From CALIKW01 sp038998005 (GTDB taxonomy: Archaea > Aenigmatarchaeota > Aenigmatarchaeia > CG10238-14 > SCSR01), in assembly GCA_038998005.1 (NCBI GenBank), contig JAVZIY010000035.1, forward strand, positions 1-6,492: a stretch of 6,492 bases of DNA. Reading direction: 5' to 3'. The notes under the pieces are model-generated. The model was not told the DNA's origin and did no database searches. It saw only the letters and a list, made by a program, of their open reading frames with translations. This document shows positions 1 to 5,574 of the stretch, one piece after another; position 1 is the stretch's first letter; every line of letters begins with the position of its first letter. The position numbers were made by a program, and so were the translations under genes.

Positions 1-175
1 AAGGCTCTATTAGGGAATAGGTAACATTAAGCTTTCTTATTTGTCTTATATCTGGTAATTTAATTTTTTCTTCTGGTTTTTTTATTTCAAATTTTGGAAA
101 TCTAAATTCCTCTTTTTCTATAAGCCTTTTATACAATATTCCTTTCAAACCCTTTATTTTATTTATCAAATTCAT
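1..175 (-). CDS. Probable archaeal type II/IV secretion (pilus/archaellum-type) ATPase, N-terminal fragment
   Basis: Only the first 58 codons are in the window; the gene runs off the left edge. The fragment is very lysine-rich and ends in LNVTYSLIEP. I recognise this as resembling the stretch (V-x-Y-P-L-I-x-P-[FY]-A-Y) near the start of archaeal GspE/TadA/FlaI-type ATPases, just before the N-terminal domain that precedes the RecA-like ATPase core. Such ATPases power assembly of type IV pilus-like filaments at the cytoplasmic face of the membrane. The Walker motifs would lie outside the window, so the call rests on this short motif and on the basic, charged N-terminus. The ATG overlaps the stop of the S26e gene by four bases (ATGA), which implies translational coupling. 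If the motif reading is wrong, this is simply an unknown charged N-terminus. Confidence 0.5.
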   Translation of the reverse strand, partial: MNLINKIKGLKGILYKRLIEKEEFRFPKFEIKKPEEKIKLPDIRQIRKLNVTYSLIEP

Positions 176-456
176 GCTCTCAAGTGCTTTTTTCTCACAC
201 TTTTCCCAGGTTTTATAACACCATGGAACCTTGCACAGGCTGGACAAACCCTTATCTTTTTCCTGAGCAAGTGAATCATCCTCTTATCCACTTGCTGCCT
301 TATTAAAGGGTCGTCTATCCTTAACCCTTTAAATATTACAAAAGTTTTGTACTTTGGAACTTCTCTCCCACAAACACCGCATGTAATTGTAGCTTCTCTT
401 CCTCTTCCTTTTGTATGCTTATAAGCTCTTTTATAGGGTGCAGTACTTATTGGCAA
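172..456 (-). CDS. rps26e: 30S ribosomal protein S26e
   Basis: This is a 94-residue basic protein with the S26e layout. A zinc-binding pair, C26 and C29 in TCGVCGREVPKYK, is followed by a second pair, C71 and C74 in VCPACARFHGVIK, and a basic tail. The GREVPK segment corresponds to the conserved CGxxVPxDKA region of eukaryotic and archaeal S26e. In eukaryotes S26e sits near the mRNA exit channel of the small subunit; within archaea its distribution is patchy. The start is TTG at 456. No ATG or GTG lies in frame upstream, and AGGTGA at 466-461 sits four bases before the TTG. The gene follows the AEP gene by 29 bp on the same strand and overlaps the next gene by ATGA, so it is probably the middle gene of an operon. 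Its length is slightly short but within the archaeal range. Confidence 0.83.
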   Translation of the reverse strand: MPISTAPYKRAYKHTKGRGREATITCGVCGREVPKYKTFVIFKGLRIDDPLIRQQVDKRMIHLLRKKIRVCPACARFHGVIKPGKSVRKKHLRA

Positions 457-460
457 ATTA

Positions 461-466
461 TCACCT
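461..466 (-). promoter_or_regulatory. Shine-Dalgarno site fixing the TTG start of S26e
   Basis: Read on the minus strand, AGGTGA ends four bases before the TTG at 456. It is complementary to the usual archaeal 16S 3' end (ATCACCTCC). It supports TTG as the true start, since no in-frame ATG or GTG is available upstream. Confidence 0.65.
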
Positions 467-485
467 ATTAATTAATTAGAATTTT

Positions 486-1547
486 TCAAATTAATTCTTG
501 AATAAGCTTTTTGGGGTCAGAAGGTTTAAGGATGAATTCGTTCCCTTTTTTCTCGTATCTTTCCAAAACTCTTTCTGTTCTTCCTTCCTCGAATTCAAAA
601 TCTTTTATCTCTTTTAAATTTAGAGGAAGGGAAACTAAGCCTGTTTTTGAATGAACAGAATAAGGAGCCCTAACCAAGCCCATGGGCTTCATACTAGAAG
701 AATCCAAAAGAATTTTATCTTCTCTTTCTTTTTTGCTTAAAGTTTCAGAAGTTGTCAACTTAGGTATTTCCTTTTCGACCTCTCTTTGAATTACTCTAAC
801 AAAATCTGAGAATAGTGTGAAATAATTTTTTTCTCTTTTAGTCTTTCCTCTTAAAATTAATGGCTCATATCCTTCTGGAAAATCAAATTCTCTTATTAAA
901 GCCCAAACTTGAAATCCTCTTGAGCCAGAAAATTTTATAGCAGGATTTAAATCAAAATTTCTAAAAATTTTACAAGTTATTTCTGCTACTTCTTTTGTTT
1001 TCTCAAAATTTACTTTCGGTCCTGGATCTATATCAATAACAAGCCAGTCTGGCCTATTTACTCCAATTCTATGAACACAAGGAATTATATCGATACAATG
1101 AATATTAACGAAAAATAGCAAATCTTTAGGGCTCCTCAGAACTATTTTTTTCCCTTTGAAATCTCTTCTAAAAAATCTTTTCTCAGTAAAAAGACAATAA
1201 TACCCTACATAGCGATCCTTACAAAATTCAAAAACTGTCTCAGCAACAAAAGGATAATATTGCTTTGCTTTATAAACAATCACCCAAGGTTCATTAATTT
1301 TTCTCAGCTCTTCCTCAACTTCTTTAATCCTCTTAGAAAAAAATTCCGTCCCTTTTTTTGTTATTCCATATAAACCTTTAACCTCTTCCAACAAACCTTT
1401 TTCTATTAGAGAATTTAGCAAGTTTTTTGTTTCTTCTTCAGAAAATTTTTTAATATCACGGGAAAGTTTTTCCTTAACATGAGCCAAATCAACTCTTTTG
1501 CCCAAACCTTTCATTGAAAACATTAAGAGAAGATAATCTTCTATCAT
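486..1547 (-). CDS. Archaeo-eukaryotic primase superfamily protein (LigD-polymerase-like / PriS-like) with N-terminal winged helix
   Basis: This is a 353-residue protein. Residues 1-85 look like a winged helix-turn-helix, with a GLLEEVKGLYGITKKG wing. Residues 87-320 match the AEP catalytic fold. Motif I is DWLVIDIDPG (D172, D174), motif II is FSGSRGFQVW (206-214), the motif III aspartate is D282 in ILLD, and RAPYSVHSKTGL (293-304) is the primase/LigD signature loop. Only about 32 residues separate motifs I and II, so the zinc stem of replicative PriS is absent, as in LigD polymerase domains and small PrimPols. AEPs make primers or fill gaps in replication, repair or end joining. The motif II histidine, which contacts the incoming nucleotide in known members, is Gln213 here. 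No ligase, nuclease or Ku gene is visible nearby. The ATG at 1547 has no Shine-Dalgarno site but has an AT-rich TATA-like box about 28 bp upstream, suggesting a leaderless mRNA. It may be annotated elsewhere as DNA primase small subunit. Confidence 0.78.
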   Translation of the reverse strand: MIEDYLLLMFSMKGLGKRVDLAHVKEKLSRDIKKFSEEETKNLLNSLIEKGLLEEVKGLYGITKKGTEFFSKRIKEVEEELRKINEPWVIVYKAKQYYPFVAETVFEFCKDRYVGYYCLFTEKRFFRRDFKGKKIVLRSPKDLLFFVNIHCIDIIPCVHRIGVNRPDWLVIDIDPGPKVNFEKTKEVAEITCKIFRNFDLNPAIKFSGSRGFQVWALIREFDFPEGYEPLILRGKTKREKNYFTLFSDFVRVIQREVEKEIPKLTTSETLSKKEREDKILLDSSSMKPMGLVRAPYSVHSKTGLVSLPLNLKEIKDFEFEEGRTERVLERYEKKGNEFILKPSDPKKLIQELI

Positions 1548-1596
1548 AATAGAAATTTAAAAGGAAGATAAAAAATATTTAGGTGATGCTACGACC
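1548..1596. promoter_or_regulatory. Divergent promoter region between the AEP and dodecin genes
   Basis: All control signals for two divergent transcription units must fit in these 49 bp or extend into the genes. For the minus strand, AAATATTTTTTATC (1581-1568) is a TATA-like box centred about 28 bp upstream of the AEP ATG, which fits leaderless transcription. For the plus strand, the best TATA-like stretch is AATTTAAAAGG (1554-1564), which would place a start near 1580-1586, just before or within the dodecin ribosome-binding site. The boxes lie within about 15 bp of each other, so the two promoters probably compete. The assignments are by eye in very AT-rich DNA. Confidence 0.45.
1581..1587 (+). 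promoter_or_regulatory. Shine-Dalgarno site for the TTG start of dodecin
   Basis: AGGTGAT lies nine bases before the TTG at 1597. The overlapping GTG (1583) and ATG (1586) are in another frame that stops at TAG (1601-1603), so they are not the dodecin start. This is the same ribosome-binding motif as the one before the TTG of S26e. Confidence 0.65.
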
Positions 1597-1788
1597 TTGG
1601 TAGAAATAATTGAAATAATAGGAACTTCAGGTAAAAGCTGGGAAGATGCTGTAATAAATGGCTTGGAAAAATTAAGTAAGGAAGGAAAAATAACCGGAAT
1701 TGATGTAAAGGGTTTTAAAGCTGTAGTGAGGGATAATAAGATAACAGAATATAGGGCAAACATGAAAGTTGCTTTAATAAAGGAATAA
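1597..1788 (+). CDS. Dodecin family protein, non-flavin (calcium-dodecin/SecE2-like) type
   Basis: This is a 63-residue protein with the full dodecin pattern. It has a first strand EIIEIIGTS (3-11), a helix SWEDAVINGLEKLSKEG (14-30), then two strands with VKGFKAVV and the YRANMKVALI ending. Dodecins form hollow dodecamers; the haloarchaeal and many bacterial ones store riboflavin or FMN between a stacked Trp and a Gln. Aligned by eye to Halobacterium dodecin, Trp36 falls at Gly34 and Gln55 at Arg53. Both flavin contacts are therefore missing, and the YR pair and IIGTSxxSWE start are closer to the mycobacterial SecE2 dodecin, which lacks flavin. The ligand is thus unlikely to be a stacked flavin pair. 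The TTG start is supported by AGGTGAT and by the family's N-terminus. It is the first gene of a plus-strand cluster and lies 15 bp from the next gene. Confidence 0.85.
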   Translation: MVEIIEIIGTSGKSWEDAVINGLEKLSKEGKITGIDVKGFKAVVRDNKITEYRANMKVALIKE

Positions 1789-1803
1789 AACAAATAAAAA
1801 ATC

Positions 1804-2079
1804 ATGGAAAAAATTTGGATAATAGGGGCTATTTTCAATTTTTTCGGAATACTTTTAATCTGCTTTTTGTTCACATTTTTCCTTGAATTCACTTTAGGAA
1901 TGCCTTTCGAGCCTAATAGAATTGAAGAATTTGGAAGAAAGAAGAATGAAATAATTCAAGGAATAATTCTTGGAAGCTTGTTCATAGGCTTGGGGAGCAT
2001 AATAACCTTTATTTCAATAAAGGAAAAAAGGATTTTAAATAATAAATTTAAAAGAGATTTATGGAAAAATTTGAAATAG
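1804..2079 (+). CDS. Small two-TM membrane protein, unknown
   Basis: I do not recognise a family. The 91-residue protein has two strongly hydrophobic segments, about residues 5-29 (rich in Phe and Ile) and 51-71 (glycine-rich: GIILGSLFIGLGSIITF). A charged loop between them (EPNRIEEFGRKKNE) is followed by a basic C-terminus (KEKRILNNKFKRDLWKNLK). By the positive-inside rule both the loop and the tail are charged, with the tail most likely cytoplasmic. The ATG has no clear Shine-Dalgarno site, so it may depend on read-through from dodecin 15 bp upstream. The 3' end overlaps the start of the next membrane gene by 19 bp in another frame, which argues that the two are co-expressed and possibly partners. 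Confidence 0.7.
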   Translation: MEKIWIIGAIFNFFGILLICFLFTFFLEFTLGMPFEPNRIEEFGRKKNEIIQGIILGSLFIGLGSIITFISIKEKRILNNKFKRDLWKNLK

Positions 2080-2843
2080 CAATTGTTCTGCTTTTTTTGG
2101 TATTCGTTTCCTTTTATTTTTTAGGATTTGAAGAAGAAATTAAAAGAAGCTTTTCAGATATTTTCTTTTTCTCCATAGCTTTTTTAGCATCTTTCTTCTG
2201 TTTCTTTAATTATAAGAAATTTGGAAAAAGTTTGGAAGGAAGAACATGGTTCTTGTTAGGAATAGGTGTTTTCTTTTGGGGATTGGCAGAATTGATTTGG
2301 GCATACTATGAAATTATTAAAGAAGTTTATCCTTTCCCCTCATTTGCAGATGTTTTTTATGTTATTGGCTATTTTCCAATGATATTAACAACTCTATATT
2401 ATTTCTCTTATATTCATCTTCCATTAAAAAGTAGAAAAATTTACTTAGTAACCTTAGTTTCCTTAGTTTATGGGCTATTTTCTCTCTTTTTTGTTATACT
2501 TCCTGTAGTGACTTCTGAAATAACTTTAACAGAAAAATCAGTTTTAATAACTTATATTCTGCTTGATGTTTACTTAATATTTAGTGCTTTGCTTTTAGTT
2601 GAAGCTTTTAGAGGGGGTGCACTTTCAAAAGTTTGGTTTGTTATTTCACTTGCATTTTTGTTCACTGGAATTGCCGATACTATATATTCCTATCTAAATT
2701 TGAAGGGTTTGTATGAATTGGGATCTCCTTACGATTATGTAGATTTTCTCTGGATTGCTGGATACCTTTGTCTTATTCATGCATCGATATATGAAAGGAT
2801 TTCTATTGAAAAAATAGCAAAAAGAATAAAAAGAAAAAGATAA
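2061..2843 (+). CDS. Polytopic membrane protein with internal duplication, sensor-domain-like
   Basis: This 260-residue protein has about eight hydrophobic segments, near 5-22, 32-50, 62-84, 98-118, 126-150, 160-182, 190-213 and 227-243, and a basic tail (KIAKRIKRKR). Residues 61-114 and 190-244 are related copies. W63 pairs with W192, the AEL at 76-78 with ADT at 205-207, and PSFADVFYVIGY (93-104) with YDYVDFLWIAGY (224-235), keeping D97/D228 and the GY at 103-104/234-235. The W...A(E/D)...Y...PSxADxxYxxGY pattern resembles, in my recollection, the membrane sensor regions attached to some archaeal histidine kinases and bacterial GGDEF proteins. Here no output domain follows; the protein stops after the last membrane segment. 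The function is therefore unknown: a stand-alone sensor or ligand-binding membrane module is a guess. The start overlaps the upstream gene by 19 bp. Confidence 0.78.
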   Translation: MEKFEIAIVLLFLVFVSFYFLGFEEEIKRSFSDIFFFSIAFLASFFCFFNYKKFGKSLEGRTWFLLGIGVFFWGLAELIWAYYEIIKEVYPFPSFADVFYVIGYFPMILTTLYYFSYIHLPLKSRKIYLVTLVSLVYGLFSLFFVILPVVTSEITLTEKSVLITYILLDVYLIFSALLLVEAFRGGALSKVWFVISLAFLFTGIADTIYSYLNLKGLYELGSPYDYVDFLWIAGYLCLIHASIYERISIEKIAKRIKRKR

Positions 2844-2874
2844 ATTGCATTAAAATAAGTAAATTATAATTTGA

Positions 2875-2881
2875 GAGGTGA
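2875..2881 (+). promoter_or_regulatory. Shine-Dalgarno-like GAGGTGA overlapping the rtcB start
   Basis: GAGGTGA is a full seven-base match to the expected anti-Shine-Dalgarno of archaeal 16S rRNA, yet the annotated GTG start (2878-2880) lies inside it. The in-frame codon at normal spacing, five bases after the motif, is ATT at 2887. A TATA-like AAATTATAAT lies at 2861-2870. The real start is therefore GTG with the motif incidental, or a rare ATT. Confidence 0.4.
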
Positions 2882-4335
2882 AAGAAATTAGTTTAAAAAA
2901 TAGGCTTAGAAAAATTGGTCCATGCTTATGGGAATTGCCAAAGGAAGCAAAGCTAGGAATGAAAGTACCAGCATGGCTTTTCTTATCAGAAAAGCTTTTG
3001 AATCAGGTTGAAGAAGGAGCTATAGAACAAGCAGCTAACGTTGCTTTTCTACCAGGAATTTACAAGCATAGCGTTGCGTTGCCTGATATGCACTTTGGAT
3101 ATGGTTTTCCAATTGGTGGAGTTGCTGCTCTAGATTACAAGGAAGGAGGGTTAAGTCCAGGAGGAATAGGCTTTGACATAAACTGTGGCGTACGTTTGCT
3201 TAGAACAAACCTAACATTAGAGCAAGTAAAACCAAAATTAAAAGAATTGTTAGAATCAATTTTCCATAATGTTCCTTCTGGTGTTGGCGAAGTTGGGAAA
3301 ATTAAGCTAAGCTTTTCTGAGCTAGATGAAGTTTTAGTCAATGGAGCAAGATGGGCCGTTGAAAAAGGTTACGGAACCGAAAAGGATTTGGAGCATTTGG
3401 AAGAGCAAGGATGCATGAAAGGAGCAAACCCAGAAAAAGTTTCAAACGAAGCTAAAAAAAGAGGCGCTCCACAGCTTGGTACTCTAGGAGCAGGAAATCA
3501 TTTTCTTGAAATCCAAGTTGTGAATAAAATTTTTCTTCCAGAAGTTGCGAAAGTTTTTGGAATTGAAAAGGAAAATCAGATTTGCGTGATGATCCATACC
3601 GGAAGTCGTGGATTTGGGCATCAAGTTTGTACTGATTATTTAAGAATTTTGGAATCAAGGTTTAGAGATGAACTAAGAAAGCTTCCGGATCGCGAGCTAG
3701 TATATGCTCCTGCTGGAACTCAAGAATGTGAAGATTATTTCTCTGCGATGGCTTGTGCTATGAATTATGCATGGTGTAACAGAAGCATGATCACGCATTG
3801 GGTGAGAGAAAGTTTTGTTAAGGTTTTGGGTACGAAATTGGAAGATATTGGTTTGGAAGTGATTTACGATGTTACCCACAATACAGCAAAGATAGAGGAG
3901 TATGAAATAGAAGGAGGAAAAAAGAAGGTTTATGTACATAGAAAAGGCAGTACACGTTGTTTTCCACCAGGACATCCAGACCTCCCAACAGACTATAGGA
4001 AAGCAGGACAGCCTGTGTTGGTAGCCGCTTCAATGTCTACTCCAAGCTTCGTGTTAGTGGGAACAGAAAAAGCAATAGAAACTTTTTATTCTACAGTTCA
4101 TGGGTCTGGAAGAGTAGAATCACGGGCAAGAGCATTAAAGCAGATAAGGGGAGAAGAAGTATTAAAGCAACTTACGCAAAAAGGTATTTTGGCTAAAGCG
4201 GCTAGCTTGAGGGTGTTGGCTGAAGAAAGGCCAGAGGCATACAAACTTTCGGTGGAAGTTGTTAGAGCGATAGAGGACTCTGGTATAAGCAGACGTGTCG
4301 CAGAATTATATCCTCTAGCCGTGATGAAGGGGTGA
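2878..4335 (+). CDS. rtcB: RtcB, 3'-phosphate/5'-hydroxyl RNA (tRNA-splicing) ligase
   Basis: RtcB joins RNA 2',3'-cyclic or 3'-phosphate ends to 5'-OH ends using GTP and Mn2+. In archaea this seals tRNA exons after intron removal, usually helped by Archease. The 485 residues are collinear with archaeal RtcB such as the Pyrococcus enzyme (about 481 aa). The metal and catalytic residues are all present: D100 and C103 in GFDINCGVR, H208 in GAGNHFLE, H240 in IHTGSRG, H334 in YDVTHN, and H408 in STVHGSGR, the histidine that is guanylylated. The enzyme is thus expected to be active, and no intein interrupts it although RtcB is a known intein host. The C-terminus (PLAVMKG) matches the family end. 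The start is uncertain: GTG at 2878 is used here, and ATT at 2887 is possible. It lies 34 bp after the membrane gene and its last 21 bp overlap the convergent LAGLIDADG gene. Confidence 0.97.
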   Translation: MKEISLKNRLRKIGPCLWELPKEAKLGMKVPAWLFLSEKLLNQVEEGAIEQAANVAFLPGIYKHSVALPDMHFGYGFPIGGVAALDYKEGGLSPGGIGFDINCGVRLLRTNLTLEQVKPKLKELLESIFHNVPSGVGEVGKIKLSFSELDEVLVNGARWAVEKGYGTEKDLEHLEEQGCMKGANPEKVSNEAKKRGAPQLGTLGAGNHFLEIQVVNKIFLPEVAKVFGIEKENQICVMIHTGSRGFGHQVCTDYLRILESRFRDELRKLPDRELVYAPAGTQECEDYFSAMACAMNYAWCNRSMITHWVRESFVKVLGTKLEDIGLEVIYDVTHNTAKIEEYEIEGGKKKVYVHRKGSTRCFPPGHPDLPTDYRKAGQPVLVAASMSTPSFVLVGTEKAIETFYSTVHGSGRVESRARALKQIRGEEVLKQLTQKGILAKAASLRVLAEERPEAYKLSVEVVRAIEDSGISRRVAELYPLAVMKG

Positions 4336-5574
4336 TGATTTTAATACGTTCTCATAAAAATTAATAAAATCTTTTCCTTTCTTGCTTATTATGTATTTTC
4401 CTCCTATCTTCTTTATAAACTCTCTTTTTCTATTATGTAGAAGATAAGAAAGGGCCGTAAAATAATTTAAATTATTTATTATGGCAAATTCTTTCACACT
4501 TTTTGGTTTTGTTAAACTGGATAAGCGATTGTAAAGCAAAGAAAAATAGTAATTATTGATAATGTTCTTTTTAGTTAAGAACTCTATTGCTTCATTTTTT
4601 CTTGCAATTTTTTCTTCATGTTTCAATTCTAATATCCTGAGCAAATTTAAAACATCTTTATTCCGTTTTATTTCGAGTACATAGTAGCTTTTTTTACTTA
4701 CAATTTTTGTATCTCCAAGGTAATGATATCTCCCTTTCCTACAGTAAGTATATATTTCTGATTTTATTCCTATCCCTTCGAGTTTTTCTTTAATTATTTC
4801 TAGGATTTTTCTGTTTGTATTACCTATTTTGAGTTCGTATCTTACATTTTTTCCCGATTTTCTTTTAACAACACTTCCTTCTGCATCAAAGAATCCTGCT
4901 AAGAAAGCTAAGAATTCTTTTTTATTAAATTTCCTGAGAATTTCATTATTCGTTTTAGCTTGAAATAGAAAATCAAAAGTTTTATCCAAGTAGGCATAAA
5001 ACCTTAGCTCTCCTTCTTTACGAGGCGAAACTATAACTCCATCTGTATATTTTAAAAACAACTTTCTAAGCAAATCTATGAAACTTTTATGCGTGGAGCT
5101 GGTATTTACTTCAATTGTAAATCTAGAATTCCATCTGGAATGTAAGTCACCTAATACGATTCCTATAATATAAGCTTTTTCTTCTGATGTACCCTTAAAG
5201 GGAGGTTTCTTATATTTTTCTTTGCGCAGTATTAATCCTTCTCTCTTACCTCTCAGCTTAACTTTATTTTTAAGCAAAATCCACTTTACTCCTGAGGCAC
5301 TTGCTTTAAACAACTTAGCAATCTGTCTCAGAGAAAGTAACTTTTTAGTATAAAGCCTTATGATTTCTGCTTCATCTAGAAAAGCGCCTCTTTTCATTGC
5401 CATTACTTCTTTTTTATTTCTCAACTTAATTAATTTCTTTAAGTGAGACTCTATAGTAGTTTTTCCGATTTCTATCCCAAATTTATCTTGAATAAGTTTA
5501 GTAGTTTTTCTAATCGAGTTTCCTTCTAAGTACAACTTCTTTGCTTCTTCCAAAATTTCTGGTGTTATCTTCAT
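4315..5574 (-). CDS. Free-standing LAGLIDADG protein with flanking HTH domains (homing endonuclease or derived regulator)
   Basis: This is a 419-residue, lysine-rich protein. Residues 1-50 form a first helix-turn-helix (GNSIRKTTKLIQDKFG), and residues 66-112 a second (LSLRQIAKLFKASASGVKWI...), a type common in homing endonucleases. A two-motif LAGLIDADG core spans about 133-330, with motif 1 YIIGIVLGD (135-143, acidic D143) and motif 2 FLAGFFDAEG (224-233, acidic E232). Residues 357-404 resemble a winged helix (SVKEFAIINNLNYFTALSYL...YIISKKGKDF). Both catalytic acidic positions are kept, so nuclease activity is possible. No intein splicing blocks are seen and the ORF is not inside another gene, so it is free-standing. 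The alternative is a WhiA-like regulator, since WhiA also pairs a LAGLIDADG fold with HTH. The ATG has no Shine-Dalgarno site but has TATA-like sequence 18-25 bp upstream. The gene converges on rtcB with a 21-bp overlap and diverges from the AbrB-type gene. Confidence 0.88.
   Translation of the reverse strand: MKITPEILEEAKKLYLEGNSIRKTTKLIQDKFGIEIGKTTIESHLKKLIKLRNKKEVMAMKRGAFLDEAEIIRLYTKKLLSLRQIAKLFKASASGVKWILLKNKVKLRGKREGLILRKEKYKKPPFKGTSEEKAYIIGIVLGDLHSRWNSRFTIEVNTSSTHKSFIDLLRKLFLKYTDGVIVSPRKEGELRFYAYLDKTFDFLFQAKTNNEILRKFNKKEFLAFLAGFFDAEGSVVKRKSGKNVRYELKIGNTNRKILEIIKEKLEGIGIKSEIYTYCRKGRYHYLGDTKIVSKKSYYVLEIKRNKDVLNLLRILELKHEEKIARKNEAIEFLTKKNIINNYYFSLLYNRLSSLTKPKSVKEFAIINNLNYFTALSYLLHNRKREFIKKIGGKYIISKKGKDFINFYENVLKSSPLHHG

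Noticed and set aside
1557..1892. 111-codon minus-strand open frame across dodecin
   Set aside because: It lies antisense to the clearly homologous dodecin gene, has no recognisable family, and its hydrophobic character is the mirror of AT-rich coding sequence.
3135..3975. Three minus-strand open frames inside rtcB (3135-3341, 3452-3658, 3697-3975)
   Set aside because: All are antisense to a fully conserved rtcB reading frame and resemble no protein family.
2878..4335. Intein within RtcB
   Set aside because: The protein is collinear with intein-free RtcB from start to end, with all catalytic motifs at normal spacing.
4335..4364. Tiny ORF (MILIRSHKN) just after GGTGA at the rtcB end
   Set aside because: Nine codons, no homology, and the GGTGA is part of the final rtcB codons and stop.
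4336..4440. T-rich stretches after rtcB as a transcription terminator
   Set aside because: The T runs are the antisense of lysine-rich codons in the LAGLIDADG gene, so they cannot be told from coding bias, though they could still help termination.
4315..5574. LAGLIDADG frame as part of an intein or intron
   Set aside because: No splicing motifs or split flanking gene are visible; it has its own ATG, TATA-like region and stop.
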